The position numbers and the translations under genes were made by a program. A DNA stretch of 64,000 nucleotides, from the NCBI GenBank assembly GCA_021521415.1, contig JAIQDT010004985.1, positions 1-64,000 of the forward strand, written 5' to 3'. Positions within the stretch are counted from its first letter, which is position 1, and each line of letters begins with the position of its first letter. Shown here in pieces: positions 31,172 to 43,909 of this stretch. The notes below the pieces were generated by a model. That model searched no databases. It had not been told where the DNA came from and saw only the letters and a list, made by a program, of their open reading frames with translations. The stretch comes from Bidens hawaiensis (lineage: Eukaryota; Streptophyta; Magnoliopsida; Asterales; Asteraceae).

Positions 31172-33556
31172 TGTCACACCCGGCCCTGAGCGGCGGAAAC
31201 AGCCGGGCGCGCGCGAGTGGGAATTGATACTTAAGCACGGGCCATTGCAAACATTCAAAGTAGGATTTTCATTGCGCATGAAAAGTTTAATACAAATACA
31301 TTACATTGTTTAAAAATTACATAAAAACATCCAAGTATAAAAAAAATTGTTGAAGATTTCCACGCCATATCCCCATGCGCGGCGGGAACAACCACGCGCA
31401 TCGAAGGGATAGAACTAAAATCTTCCAAAAAGCTAGTTTAGATGTTCAGCGTGAGGTGCTCTAAGTGTGACTCCATGCGCTAACTAGTTATCTCCTGAAA
31501 GACACGTAAAAACATTTGAATCAGTATAAACTGAGTGAGTTCACAAGTCTTAGTAACTTGATAAATCGTATTGCATCATAATCTTGATACAAATCATTCT
31601 GAAACATAATTCTGATAGCATCATTAAAACACATGCTTGGTAAAACATAGTTATATCAACATATTCTGATAAAATCGTTCCGCGGGTTACGCGCGAACAT
31701 TTCTGGGAACTGTGCTCGTCCATGCAAAGTGGCGCTGCCACTACGAGCTAAAATAAGTAATACCGTCCCGCGGGTTACGCGCGAACGTTTCAGGAACATG
31801 TGCTCGTCCATGCAAAGTGGCGCTGCCACTACGAGCTAAAATAATAATACCGTCCCGCGGGTTACGCGCGGACGTTGTGCCGGAAAACAAGGCGCTCGTC
31901 CATGCAAAGAGGCGCGACCCCTACGAGCGGGTTCAATCCCATAGTACTGCCCCATGACCATACTAGGCACTCGTCCATGCAAAGAGGTGCGACCCCTACG
32001 AGTGGGTGGATCAAACCAGCAGTCCCTACCCTTAGAGTTCCAATGGTAAAGTGATCACTTACTCGAGTTCTAGCGCACATACATCGAAAACCTTAGATAA
32101 CCGTTTGCATTACTCATCATGAAACATAACTTAAACACATAATCGCTTGCATAGCTTGTAAGTATACCATGATAAAACATTATTTAAGTACGTGTCCCTC
32201 GCCCCGAAAACAGTTTAAAAATAGTGAAAACAGTGAAAATAGGGGCTGTGAGACTCACCTGTGGTTCTTGTTAAGGGATTAATCGAGATTCGGGTTTTCT
32301 TGGTGTTGGCCTCGGAATTGAAGGTCTAGAATACGATTAAATAACAAGAAGTATATATATTAAGATCAAGAAATAGGAGAATATAAGGGTTGGAAAGTAG
32401 ATCTCAAGGTTATAACCTCGGCTTACCTAGTAACTGGAACGGAATCGAAAATAACGGATGCTCGGGAGATGATTAGTGCAAGTTTGCAGTTCTTTGGAGT
32501 GTGTTTTGAGTGATAACTTAGGTTACATATTTATAGGCAAACTCAAGGGAACACAATCCCTTGCTTTAGGGGATTGAAATCTTTTCATATCTAGGGGTAA
32601 TGATGATGAAGTATGGAAATTATTATTGTTTATTGTTTACTTAAAAGTGGAGGAGTGAACAAAAGATCTTGATTTGATTTGGACAGGACATGCAGGTCTG
32701 GGGTTGGTGAGAATAGGGTGGCTGACAGTTGACTTTTCATGTTACAGTGTGCTTTTTCAGGTACTTTTGTCAGTGTACAGTAAAAAGTGGAAAAATTCCT
32801 GAAACACGCTACTGTTTCCTTTTGGGCGGGAGTAATCTCCTTATGTCTGGAGAATAGACTAAGTGTTCTGTGCGCATCACTTTGTGCGCAAAGCTTTCTG
32901 CGTGTAGGACATTTCTTTGCTGCGGGTAGGTGCGTAACCTTCTCGCAGTTGGGGATATTGAGTTTCATTTGTAGATTCTCCAGGTGGTCTTGGTATTTCA
33001 ACATAGTGATCAGTCATGTTGAAGTCAATTCCATCTTGGAGCTTCAGACAAACTAGCTCTCAATGTTCCCGCCATGCGGGGAGGTTAGTTCCCTTCCGCA
33101 CGCGCATAAACGATTTAGGATGCACCCGCCTTAGCATCATGCGGGATGGTCAACCCATAGACAACATAACGTTAAGTTACATGAAAACATAAAGCCAAAA
33201 CATTCACGCATGGCGCATATAACATATGCTCACGCTGGTTCTTAACATGGTGCGCTCGCGCAGGGCGCACATAACAAATGCACGCGCTGACTAACATGGC
33301 GCGCTCGCGCAGGGCGCACATAACAAATGCACGCGCTGACTAACATGGCGCGCTCGCGCAGGGCGCACATAACAAATGCACGCGCTGACTAACATGGCGC
33401 GCTCGCGCAGGGCGCACATAACAAATGCACGCGCTGACTAACATGGCGCGCTCGCGCAGGGCGCACATAACAAATGCACGCGCTTAATATTTACAATCAC
33501 CTAATTATTAGGTTGATTACTTAGTTTAAGGGATTGGGAATTTACCGGGTGTCACA
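31172..33556 (-). repeat. 3' LTR of the gypsy element
   Basis: The plus-strand ends are TGTCACACCCGG and GGGTGTCACA. It contains about four units of an 80-90-bp repeat (about 31676-32010) with TGCTCGTCCATGCAAAG and CCACTACGAG, and five units of a 49-bp repeat (about 33243-33485) with GCGCTCGCGCAGGGCGCAC. The minus-strand polypurine tract CGAGGGGAGAA adjoins it at about 33557-33567. Confidence 0.95.
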
Positions 33557-33590
33557 TTCTCCCCTCGTTAAACGAATTTCGTCCCGAAAT

Positions 33591-36500
33591 TTAGGAGACG
33601 TTGCTGGCAGAAGCCATGCTCTGAAAGAGGTGTGGGTATTTCTTGCGTATTTGGTCTTCTCTTTCCCAAGTGAATTCAGGCCCACGCCTCGAGTTCCATT
33701 GAACCTTTACTAACTTGATTTTGCTCCTGCGTAACTTTTGTTCTTTCCAATCGGTTACTGCTATAGGTTCTTCTATGAAGTGCAGCTGTTTGTCGATGTG
33801 AATCTCTTCCAACGGCAAAATCAACGTTTCGTCAGATAAGCACTTTTTGAGGTTGGACACATGAAACGTATCATGAACTCCACTGAGTTCGGCGGGTAAA
33901 CGGAGTTTATAAGCAACCGGACCGATCCTTTCCAGGATCTCGAATGGTCCAATGAAGCGCGGATTCAACTTTCCTCGCTTGCCGAAACGGGGGACTCCTT
34001 TCCATGGAGAGACTTTCAAAAGTACTTTATCCCCTACTTGAAATTCCAATGGTTTCCTTCGCGCATCTGCGTAGCTCTTCTGTCTGTCGCGCGCTGTCTT
34101 AAGGCGATCCCTTATCTGAAAAATCTTGTCTGTTGTTTCCTGGATCAATTCTGGACCAGTCATTTGCTTGTCACCTACTTCAGCCCAGCACAGTGGGGAT
34201 CTACACTTGCGCCCATACAAAGCTTCGAACGGCGCAGCCTTAATGCTTGTGTGATAACTGTTGTTGTAAGAAAATTCAACCAATGAGAGATGAGTATCCC
34301 AGCTACCTTCGAAATCGATTGCGCACGCGCGTAGCATGTCTTCCAATGTCTGGATTGTTCGCTCGCTTTGCCCATCCGTTTGAGGATGATACGCCGTACT
34401 CATGTCAAGACGAGTACCTAAAGCCCCTTGTAACGATCTCCAAAACCTTGATGTGAACCGACTATCTCTATCAGAAATGATGGACACTGGGACTCCATGT
34501 TTTGAAACTACTTCTCGAATATACAGTCGGGCTAACTTTTCCATCTTATCGGTTTCCTTGATCGGCAGGAAGTGCGCTGGCTTAGTTAGCCGATCCACAA
34601 TAACCCATATTGTGTCATAACCCCCAGGTGTCCTTGGCAGTTTGGTGATGAAGTCCATAGAGATTTGTTCCCACTTCCACATGGGAATTTCTGGCTGTTG
34701 AAGCATCCCTGATGGTTTCTGGTATTCAGCCTTTACCTTCGAACACGTCAGGCACTTACTGACATACGTCGCGATGGCGCCTTTAAGATTGGGCCACCAA
34801 TACAGCGTTTTAACATCTTGGTACATCTTGTCTGCGCCAGGATGTACGGAATACCGCGTCTTGTGAGCTTCGTTCAATACCTGCTCGCGCAATCCTCCCT
34901 TGAGAGGGACCCACATGCGGTTAGCGAAATATAGATTGCCGTTCTCTTTAAGTTCCAAATTTTTAACCATACCCCCAAGGCATTCGTTTTTAACAAACTC
35001 TGGTTTCAAGGCTTCTTGCTGAGCGTCTCGGATGCGGGTAGAGAGATCTGCGTGAATGGTCAACCTTAGAGCCTTGACTCGTAGCGTTTTTATTCGCTCC
35101 TTCCTACTTAGCGCGTCTGCTACCACATTCGCCTTTCCAGGGTGGTACTTAATTTCACAATCATAATCGTTCAACAACTCCACCCATCTTCGTTGCCTCA
35201 TGTTTAAATCCTTTTGATCAAATATATGTTGAAGGCTCTTGTGATCCGTAAAGATTATACACTTTGTACCATAGAGGTAATGGCGCCAAATCTTTAGCGC
35301 GAAGACAACCGCTCCAAGTTCTAAATCATGCGTTGTGTAGTTCTTTTCATTGGTCTTGAGTTGGCGTGAGGCATACGCTATGACTTTGTCTCGTTGCATA
35401 AGGACACATCCAAGTCCCTGATGTGAAGCGTCGCAGTAAACAACAATGTCATCCATCCCCTCGGGCAAAGACAAAATTGGCGCACTACATAACTTCTGTT
35501 TCAACATTTGAAATGCTGTTTCCTGATTTTCGCCCCAAACAAACTTCTTGTCTTTCTGAGTTAGCGCGGTCAGAGGTAGAGCTATTTTGGAGAAATTCTC
35601 AATGAAGCGTCGATAGTAGCCAGCTAGTCCTAGGAATTGCCTCACCTCAGTTGGGGTTTTTGGCGCTTCCCAGTTTTCGATGGCCTTGACTTTGGAAGGA
35701 TCAACGTGAATTCCTTTCTCGTTTACAACGTGACCGAGAAAGTGAACTTCTCTAAGCCAAAACTCGCACTTGGAAAACTTCGCATACAACTTTTCTTTCC
35801 TCAACAATTCCAAAATCAATCTCAGGTGTTGCTCATGCTCGGCCTTGGTCCGTGAGTAAATCAGAATATCATCTATAAACACAATCACAAACTTGTCCAA
35901 GTATGGTTTGCACACGCGGTTCATCAGATCCATGAACACAGCCGGCGCATTAGTTAGCCCGAAAGGCATTACTAAGAACTCATAATGGCCGTATCTAGTT
36001 CGAAGGCTGTTTTCGGCACATCTTCCTCATGGACCCTGAGTTGGTGGTATCCTGACCGTAGATCTATCTTCGAATAATAACTGGATCCCTGCAACTGGTC
36101 AAATAAGTCGTCAATCCTCGGTAAGGGGTACCGATTCTTGACTGTCAGCTTGTTCAGCTCCCTGTAGTCAATACACATTCTGAACGAACCATCCTTCTTC
36201 TTAACAAACAGTACTGGAGCTCCCCAAGGTGAAAAGCTTGGGCGTATGAAACCCTTATCCAATAGTTCCTGTAACTGATTGGATAGCTCTTGCATCTCAG
36301 ATGGAGCTAATCGATAAGGCGCTCGAGCTACTGGCGCAGCTCCTGGGACTAAATCAATACGAAACTCGACTTGTCGCGGCGGCGGTAATCCGGGCAAATC
36401 TTCAGGAAAAACTTCTGGAAATTCGCGCACTACTGGTAAGTCTTCAATTCTTCGCTCATCTCCTTTCTTCTCTACGACATGCGCCAGGAAGGCGTAGCAC

Positions 36501-38032
36501 CCTTTCCTTAGGCACTTTCGCGCCTTTAGGCACGAAATTAGTTTCGTCGCAACTCCCCTTCTTTCCCCTTGAATTACCAAGGTTTCTCCGTTCAACAGTG
36601 GGATCCGAACCTGCTTCTCATGGCAAATAACTTCCGCGCGGTTCTCGACTAACCAATCCATACCTACCACAATGTCAAAACTTCCCAAGTCTATTGGCAA
36701 CAAGTTAATATTGAACCCGTGACCTCCCATGACTATAACACATTGTTCAGTTCTTTCGTTCGCGTATAACTGCCTACCATTGGCTAGTTCTATAGTATAA
36801 GGCGTGTCTAGTCTACTGGTTGCTAGGCCTAGGGAGTCTTTAAACTCGGCGGATATAAAACTTAGGTCAGCGCCAGTATCAAATAAGACAGATGCAAAAT
36901 GTCCGTTAAGCAAAAACGTACCGGTTACCACATTCGGCTCTTCTTTAGCTTCGCCTGCGCCGATCACAAAAGCTCTCCCGCGAGCTTGGTTCCCCTTTTG
37001 CGGGCAATCCCGACTAAAATGCCCTGGCTTCCCGCATGCGTAGCAGTTGTCGCTTGCTCCAGCTTCTCTGATACGGCAATTCATCGTCTTGTGCCCTGGT
37101 CTGCCACATTTGGCACATTCGATTCTTGCGCATTCACCCTCGTGGTGATACTTGCATTTGTTGCACCATGGGCGAGGCCCGCTGTATCCTTTTCGTGGTG
37201 GCTCCGCGGCCTGAATCGCGTAAACCCTTGCGCTTTCCTGCTTCTTGAACGGTGGCTGCTTGGAGTCGGACCCTCGGTGGTGAGAGTTCCATTTCCTCTT
37301 GGGATCAGAGGTTCGCTGCTCGATTCCGCGCGTAGTCAACATACCCGCACGGATCGTATCCCTTGTAAGGGTAATGGCCCGCGCTACCGCCTCATCAAAG
37401 GTTGGAGGCGCTGCGGCGTTGAGCGGAACCCTAACAACAGGAGGTAACCCAAAAATATACCTCTCGATCTTCTTTTCCTCCGTGTTTGCCATGTCTGGCA
37501 CCAACTGGCAAAGTTCGTTGAACCGGTTGTTGTAGGCGTCGATATCCGTTCCTACCATGGTGTGGTTCCAGAATTCCTGTTGTAGATTCTGGATTTCCGC
37601 GCGAGAGCAGAACTTTCTCATCATCATCTCCTTTAGTTCCTCCCAGGTCTTGTGGAGAGCAACTTCTCGCCCCAATGTTTTCGTTTGAAGCTTCCACCAA
37701 GACGAAGCTGCCTCTTGGAACATGCAGGTCGCGTAAAGGACCTTCTGGTTCTCACTACATCCGCTAATGGAGAGAACTGTCTCCATCTTGTCAATCCAGT
37801 TGTAGAGCCCAATGGCCCCTTCGGTTCCCTTGAATGGCCAAGGCTTACAGGCCATGAATGTCTTATAGGAGCATCCTTTGTCCAAGGCTCCTGATTCGGG
37901 TTCTGGGGTCTCATTCTGACGACCCTGACTAGATTCGGCCTTGCTGGCCTCATGTGTTGCGATCGCTTGCGCGATTATTTCCGCGAGTTCCTCGGGTGTC
38001 ATGGTAATTCCTTTGGCTCTAGTTGGAGGCAT
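33591..38032 (-). pseudogene. Gypsy gag-pol polyprotein with one frameshift in reverse transcriptase
   Basis: The ATG at 38030-38032 (MPPTRAKG) is preferred over the in-frame codon 69 bases upstream because it begins the recognisable gag. The first frame (to 35972) holds the retrotransposon gag domain, two zinc knuckles ([28 protein letters not shown]), protease ([12 protein letters not shown]), and the first RT part ([29 protein letters not shown]). The second frame (35969-33591) continues RT ([21 protein letters not shown]), RNase H ([14 protein letters not shown]), integrase (HHCC zinc site with [41 protein letters not shown]) and a chromodomain-like end ([18 protein letters not shown]). 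The frames are separated by a one-base deletion near 36000. All catalytic motifs seen are intact. Confidence 0.95.
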
Positions 38033-38244
38033 TCTCGCTTTAAAAGAGAATGAAAATATATTAAACTTAACGCATGTACTCTGAGCACATAATGTTATCA
38101 TTATTTACTAGACAGTGTGACCCGTGTTCCTAAGTGTGTGTATAGTTTCTTTTGAAAATATTTTCTTTGAAAAAATATTTCATGCGATTCCCCAACGGTT
38201 ATAGTCTAGGTTAAAACTTCTTTTCCTAGTTCGCTATAACCAGT

Positions 38245-38256
38245 GCTCTGATACCA
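38245..38256 (-). other. Primer-binding site of the gypsy element
   Basis: The minus strand reads TGGTATCAGAGC three bases inside the 5' LTR and is complementary to initiator tRNA-Met. Confidence 0.92.
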
Positions 38257-38259
38257 ATC

Positions 38260-40693
38260 TGTCACACCCGGCCCTGAGCGGCGGAAACAGCCGGGCGCGC
38301 GCGAGTGGGAATTGATACTTAAGCACGGGCCATTGCAAACATTCAAAGTAGGATTTTCATTGCGCATGAAAAGTTTAATACAAATACATTACATTGTTTA
38401 AAAATTACATAAAAACATCCAAGTATAAAAAAAATTGTTGAAGATTTCCACGCCATATCCCCATGCGCGGCGGGAACAACCACGCGCATCGAAGGGATAG
38501 AACTAAAATCTTCCAAAAAGCTAGTTTAGATGTTCAGCGTGAGGTGCTCTAAGTGTGACTCCATGCGCTAACTAGTTATCTCCTGAAAGACACGTAAAAA
38601 CATTTGAATCAGTATAAACTGAGTGAGTTCACAAGTCTTAGTAACTTGATAAATCGTATTGCATCATAATCTTGATACAAATCATTCTGAAACATAATTC
38701 TGATAGCATCATTAAAACACATGCTTGGTAAAACATAGTTATATCAACATATTCTGATAAAATCGTTCCGCGGGTTACGCGCGAACATTTCTGGGAACTG
38801 TGCTCGTCCATGCAAAGTGGCGCTGCCACTACGAGCTAAAATAAGTAATACCGTCCCGCGGGTTACGCGCGAACGTTTCAGGAACATGTGCTCGTCCATG
38901 CAAAGTGGCGCTGCCACTACGAGCTAAAATAATAATACCGTCCCGCGGGTTACGCGCGGACGTTGTGCCGGAAAACAAGGCGCTCGTCCATGCAAAGAGG
39001 CGCGACCCCTACGAGCGGGTTCAATCCCATAGTACTGCCCCATGACCATACTAGGCACTCGTCCATGCAAAGAGGTGCGACCCCTACGAGTGGGTGGATC
39101 AAACCAGCAGTCCCTACCCTTAGAGTTCCAATGGTAAAGTGATCACTTACTCGAGTTCTAGCGCACATACATCGAAAACCTTAGATAACCGTTTGCATTA
39201 CTCATCATGAAACATAACTTAAACACATAATCGCTTGCATAGCTTGTAAGTATACCATGATAAAACATTATTTAAGTACGTGTCCCTCGCCCCGAAAACA
39301 GTTTAAAAATAGTGAAAACAGTGAAAATAGGGGCTGTGAGACTCACCTGTGGTTCTTGTTAAGGGATTAATCGAGATTCGGGTTTTCTTGGTGTTGGCCT
39401 CGGAATTGAAGGTCTAGAATACGATTAAATAACAAGAAGTATATATATTAAGATCAAGAAATAGGAGAATATAAGGGTTGGAAAGTAGATCTCAATGTTA
39501 TAACCTCGGCTTACCTAGTAACTGGAACGGAATCGAAAATAACGGATGCTCGGGAGATGATTAGTGCAAGTTTGCAGTTCTTTGGAGTGTGTTTTGAGTG
39601 ATAACTTAGGTTACATATTTATAGGCAAACTCAAGGGAACACAATCCCTTGCTTTAGGGGATTGAAATCTTTTCATATCTAGGGGTAATGATGATGAAGT
39701 ATGGAAATTATTATTGTTTATTGTTTACTTAAAAGTGGAGGAGTGAACAAAAGATCTTGATTTGATTTGGACAGGACATGCAGGTCTGGGGTTGGTGAGA
39801 ATAGGGTGGCTGACAGTTGACTTTTCATGTTACAGTGTGCTTTTTCAGGTACTTTTGTCAGTGTACAGTAAAAAGTGGAAAAATTCCTGAAACACGCTAC
39901 TGTTTCCTTTTGGGCGGGAGTAATCTCCTTATGTCTGGAGAATAGACTAAGTGTTCTGTGCGCATCACTTTGTGCGCAAAGCTTTCTGCGTGTAGGACAT
40001 TTCTTTGCTGCGGGTAGGTGCGTAACCTTCTCGCAGTTGGGGATATTGAGTTTCATTTGTAGATTCTCCAGGTGGTCTTGGTATTTCAACATAGTGATCA
40101 GTCATGTTGAAGTCAATTCCATCTTGGAGCTTCAGACAAACTAGCTCTCAATGTTCCCGCCATGCGGGGAGGTTAGTTCCCTTCCGCACGCGCATAAACG
40201 ATTTAGGATGCACCCGCCTTAGCATCATGCGGGATGGTCAACCCATAGACAACATAACTTTAAGTTACATGAAAACATAAAGCCAAAACATTCACGCATG
40301 GCGCATATAACATATGCTCACGCTGGTTCTTAACATGGTGCGCTCGCGCAGGGCGCACATAACAAATGCACGCGCTGACTAACATGGCGCGCTCGCGCAG
40401 GGCGCACATAACAAATGCACGCGCTGACTAACATGGCGCGCTCGCGCAGGGCGCACATAACAAATGCACGTGCTGACTAACATGGCGCGCTCGCGCAGGG
40501 CGCACATAACAAATGCACGCGCTGACTAACATGGCGCGCTCGCGCAGGGCGCACATAACAAATGCACGCGCTGACTAACATGGCGCGCTCGCGCAGGGCG
40601 CACATAACAAATGCACGCGCTTAATATTTACAATCACCTAATTATTAGGTTGATTACTTAGTTTAAGGGATTGGGAATTTACCGGGTGTCACA
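38260..40693 (-). repeat. 5' LTR of the gypsy element
   Basis: This copy has six units of the 49-bp repeat (about 40329-40621) instead of five. It is otherwise almost identical to the left LTR. Confidence 0.95.
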
Positions 40694-40698
40694 ACTAT

Positions 40699-41935
40699 TA
40701 TTTCGCTCGCAAGCTGTTATTATTCTTGTAGCTCGTAAGACGCCTCACGCGCAAGCCTTTTATTATTCATACAGCTCATAAGACGCCTCGCGCGCAAGCT
40801 GTTACTATTCTTGTAGCTCGTAAGACGCTTCACGCGCAAGCTTTTTATTATTCATACAGCTCATAAGACGCCTCGCGCGCAAGCTGTTACTATTCTTGTA
40901 GCTCGTAAGACGCTTCACGCGCAAGCTTTATTATTCATACAGCTCATAAGACGCCACGTGCGCAAGCTGTTATTATTCTTATAGCTCGTAAGCCGCCATG
41001 CGCGCAAGCTTCATTATTATTATTATAGCTCGTAAGCTGCCTCGCGCGCAAGCTGTTATTATTCATATAGCTCATAAGACGCCTCGCGCGCAAGCTATTA
41101 TTATTCTTATAGCTCGTAAGACACCACGTGCGCAAGCTGTTATTATTCATACAACTCATAAGACGCCTCGCGCGCAAGCTGTTTCTATTCTTATAGCTCG
41201 TAAGACGCCTCACGCGCCAGCTTCATTATTCATACAGCTCATAAGACGCCTCGCGCGCAGGCTGTTATTATTCTTATAGCTCGTAAGACGCCTCGCGCGC
41301 AAGCTTTATTATTCATACAGCTCATAAGACGCCACGTGCGCAAGCTGTTATTATTCTTATAGCTCGTAAGCCGCCATGCGCGCAAGCTTCATTATTATTA
41401 TTATTATAGCTCGTAAGCCGCCTCGCGCGCAAGCTGTTATTATTCATACAGCTCATAAGACGCCTCGCGCGCAAGCTGTTATTATTCGTACAGCTCATAA
41501 GACGCCTCGCGCGCAAGCTGTTATTATTCTTATAGCTCGTAAGACGCCACGTGCGCAAGCTGTTATTATTCATACAGCTCATAAGACGCCTCGCGCGCAA
41601 GCTGCTATTATTCTTATAGCTCGTAAGACGCCTCTCGCGCAAGCTCTATTATTATAGCTCGTAAGTCGCCTCACGCGCAAGCTTTATTATTCTTGTAGCT
41701 CGTAAGCCGCAACTCGCGCAAGCTCTATTATTATAGCTCGTAAGTCGCCTCACGCGCGAGCTTTATTATTCTCATAGCTCGTAAGCCGCAACTCGCGCAA
41801 GCTCCATTATTATTATAGCTCATAAGTCGCCTCGCGCGCAAGCTTTATTATTATTATAGCTCGTAAGTCGCCACGCGCGCAGGGGCTTCATTTTTCTTAC
41901 AGCTCATAAGTCGCCTCGCGCGCAAGCTTCATTAT
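40699..41935 (+). repeat. 42-bp tandem array, about 28 units
   Basis: The unit is approximately AGCTCGTAAGACGCCTCGCG, then CGCAAGCT, then an AT-rich part (GTTATTATTCTTAT). Two alternating variants (GCTCGTAAG with TTCTTAT, and GCTCATAAG with TTCATAC) suggest higher-order units of about 84 bp. The first unit lies at 31132-31166, on the other side of the gypsy insertion, so the gypsy element landed inside the array. As 42 is a multiple of three, open frames run through it, but there is no sign that it is coding. Confidence 0.9.
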
Positions 41936-42148
41936 TACTATGATGCGTGCTGTATCTTATTTATGACAGGGCACCATCATTATCATAAGGACCTCAACAT
42001 GTCACCATCATGGGGAAAACCTCCCAAAACTCAAAAGACAATAAAGACAAGGCCAAAGAAAAGGGAAAAAACCGCCTCACATCTTATAAAGTCCAGCGCT
42101 CCACCTAGACGCTTGCGCGCCCAGGAGCAACGCTGGACTTGGGGGGCT
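41936..42148 (+). other. Non-repetitive 3' end of the non-coding LTR element
   Basis: Between the array and the 3' LTR is a segment with no gene similarity. AGTCCAGCG at about 42091 and CGCTGGACT at about 42131 form inverted arms, so a stem is possible just before the polypurine tract. Confidence 0.5.
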
Positions 42149-42552
42149 TGTAGGGGTATGGTACTAAAACCGGTTCTACGACCCTAAATCTATTATGTTT
42201 GGCTTATTTTATTACATGGACTAATACAATGTTATTGGGCTGAGGGGGTTTTGTGGAGGTAACCCTAACTGGGCTAGGCCCATTAGGGTACCATGATGGT
42301 GGCCATGAGACTCTCTATATAAGGAGGTCTCCACCTCCTTATTAAGGGGTCATGCTCAATAAGAGCCACCACCACTTTTTTGTGTCTGTAAACAAGAGAT
42401 CTTAGGATTTCTTAGCAGTCACCTCCACACCTCCAAAAAGCCATCGCAGGTCTCAAGCAGCCGAAGAAGAAGATCAAGACGTGGTTCGTTCATCTCGAAA
42501 ATCCGTGGAAACATCGTCATGGATCAGGTCAGATTCATTTCGTGCTTCGACA
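42149..42552 (+). repeat. 3' LTR of the non-coding LTR element
   Basis: It is preceded by the polypurine tract at about 42139-42148. TATATAA lies at 42316-42322. A few single-base differences from 30503-30907 are visible. Confidence 0.87.
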
Positions 42553-42557
42553 GGTAC

Positions 42558-43351
42558 ATTTGTTCAAGATGGTCCATATAAGTATATCACATTTCTATAT
42601 CTGTGTTTCACTATATTTCAAACAAAAAAGTTCATTATAACGATTAGAAAACACACATAATATTTTTAATTTGTGATCTATGTTTGGTAGCCAGCCAATA
42701 ATTCTATTAAAAACTACTTTCAAATTGATCAGAAGTAGAGTATATTAGATTCACATAAAAAACACATTCGGATGGCTTATGAAATCTATTAATTATGATT
42801 AAGTTTTAAAAAAAATGAATAATTTAGAGGTTACCTCTTAATTAGTCAAACCTCTTAATATTCATCAAAATATTGTCAAACAAACGGTTCTGTAATTATT
42901 GAAATACACCTTAAACCAATTTTATCTAAACAGCACATGCATTGTTTTCTCTTAAAAACCTCATTTTGAAATTTACATAATTTCTTAGTGTAAATGTCAA
43001 AAAGCAATAATTATCGTTATTCAGACTTGGTGACTAGGAACTTAAGCTTATATATGATTCATGTATCATGAATTTAAAGAAAAAAATTGGCATGCATGTA
43101 ACGTGTAGTAACAGAGAGAAACATATGTGGCGTATGGATTAGATAAATAGGCCACAAGAACCGTTGATTATAAATACTTGGTAATGGATGCCTACGGTAT
43201 AATAAGAGAGTGGACGTAACAGACTAACAGTATATTATATATATACGTAGCATTTGGATAGAAGAAAAACATCATTTATCGTTTAGATAGTACGTCTAGA
43301 ATAGAAAATACATAAGTCTATCTAAATTATGTAAACTAGGTTAAATCCCAT
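42558..43351. other. AT-rich intergenic DNA
   Basis: Nothing recognisable lies between the LTR element and the CACTA element. Confidence 0.55.
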
Positions 43352-43909
43352 CACTACAATAAAAATGGCTTTTTAGTACGCACAAAAGCGTCTTAAATGC
43401 TATTTTATAGGACCTTTCATTTAATAGGACCAACGAGAAAAGTGTTTCATGTAAAGGGGTCGTAATAAGTCTCAGAACTCAAAAAGCGTCCTGATATCCC
43501 AAATAAGATTATAAAATCAATTTTATGGTTGTATAAAATATTCATTAACAACCCAAAAAGCGTCTCAATAAAAACATATTAGAACACTTTTACAATGTTT
43601 TAACATGTGCTTACCCACCTTTAATATTTTGATACACATACAAGCGTTTTTAAAAATTTATTTATAGGACACTTATGATGGAACATTATGGTACCAAGAA
43701 AAGGGTCCTAATATCCCAAACAAGATTATGAAACTAAATTTTATGATCGCATAATATGTCTATGAACAACTTAAACGTCCTAAAAGAACATATTATGACA
43801 CTTTTACAATGTTCTAACGTTTAATAGGACAAAAATTCGAAGTCGTAACAAATCATATTATACAACCCTTTTTAAACGTCCACACACACAATTTTACGAT
43901 ACATTTATG

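Larger units (their letters stand above)
31172..40693 (-). mobile_element. Ty3/gypsy chromovirus (Tekay/Del-like), very young insertion
   Basis: This 9,522-bp element on the minus strand has LTRs of 2,385 bp (left, 3') and 2,434 bp (right, 5') and a perfect 5-bp duplication ACTAT (31167-31171 and 40694-40698). The LTR length difference of 49 bp equals one unit of an internal tandem repeat. By eye only about three substitutions separate the LTRs. The polyprotein order is gag, protease, RT, RNase H, integrase and a chromodomain-like C-terminus, which places it in the chromoviruses. A single-base frameshift in RT makes this copy defective. Confidence 0.96.
30503..42552 (+). mobile_element. Non-coding LTR retrotransposon carrying a tandem array, split by a gypsy element
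   Basis: Two LTRs of about 404 bp (30503-30907 and 42149-42552) are nearly identical and start TGTAGGGGTATGG. The polypurine stretch CTTGGGGGGCT lies directly before the right LTR, so the element is on the plus strand. The flanks GGTGC (30498-30502) and GGTAC (42553-42557) differ by one base and are a likely duplication. Without the gypsy insertion it would be about 2.5 kb. The interior has no gag or pol, only GC-rich tandem repeats. It needs proteins from another element, so it is a non-autonomous LTR element intermediate in size between TRIM and LARD. Confidence 0.85.

Noticed and set aside
32630..33004. 124-codon minus-strand frame in the gypsy LTR, repeated at 39718-40092
   Set aside because: It is present twice only because it lies in both LTRs. 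There is no homology, and it overlaps the region expected to be transcribed but non-coding.
40944..41657. Long open frames with repeating peptides on both strands in the 42-bp array
   Set aside because: The unit length is a multiple of three, so open frames are automatic. No start context, homology or codon bias supports a protein.
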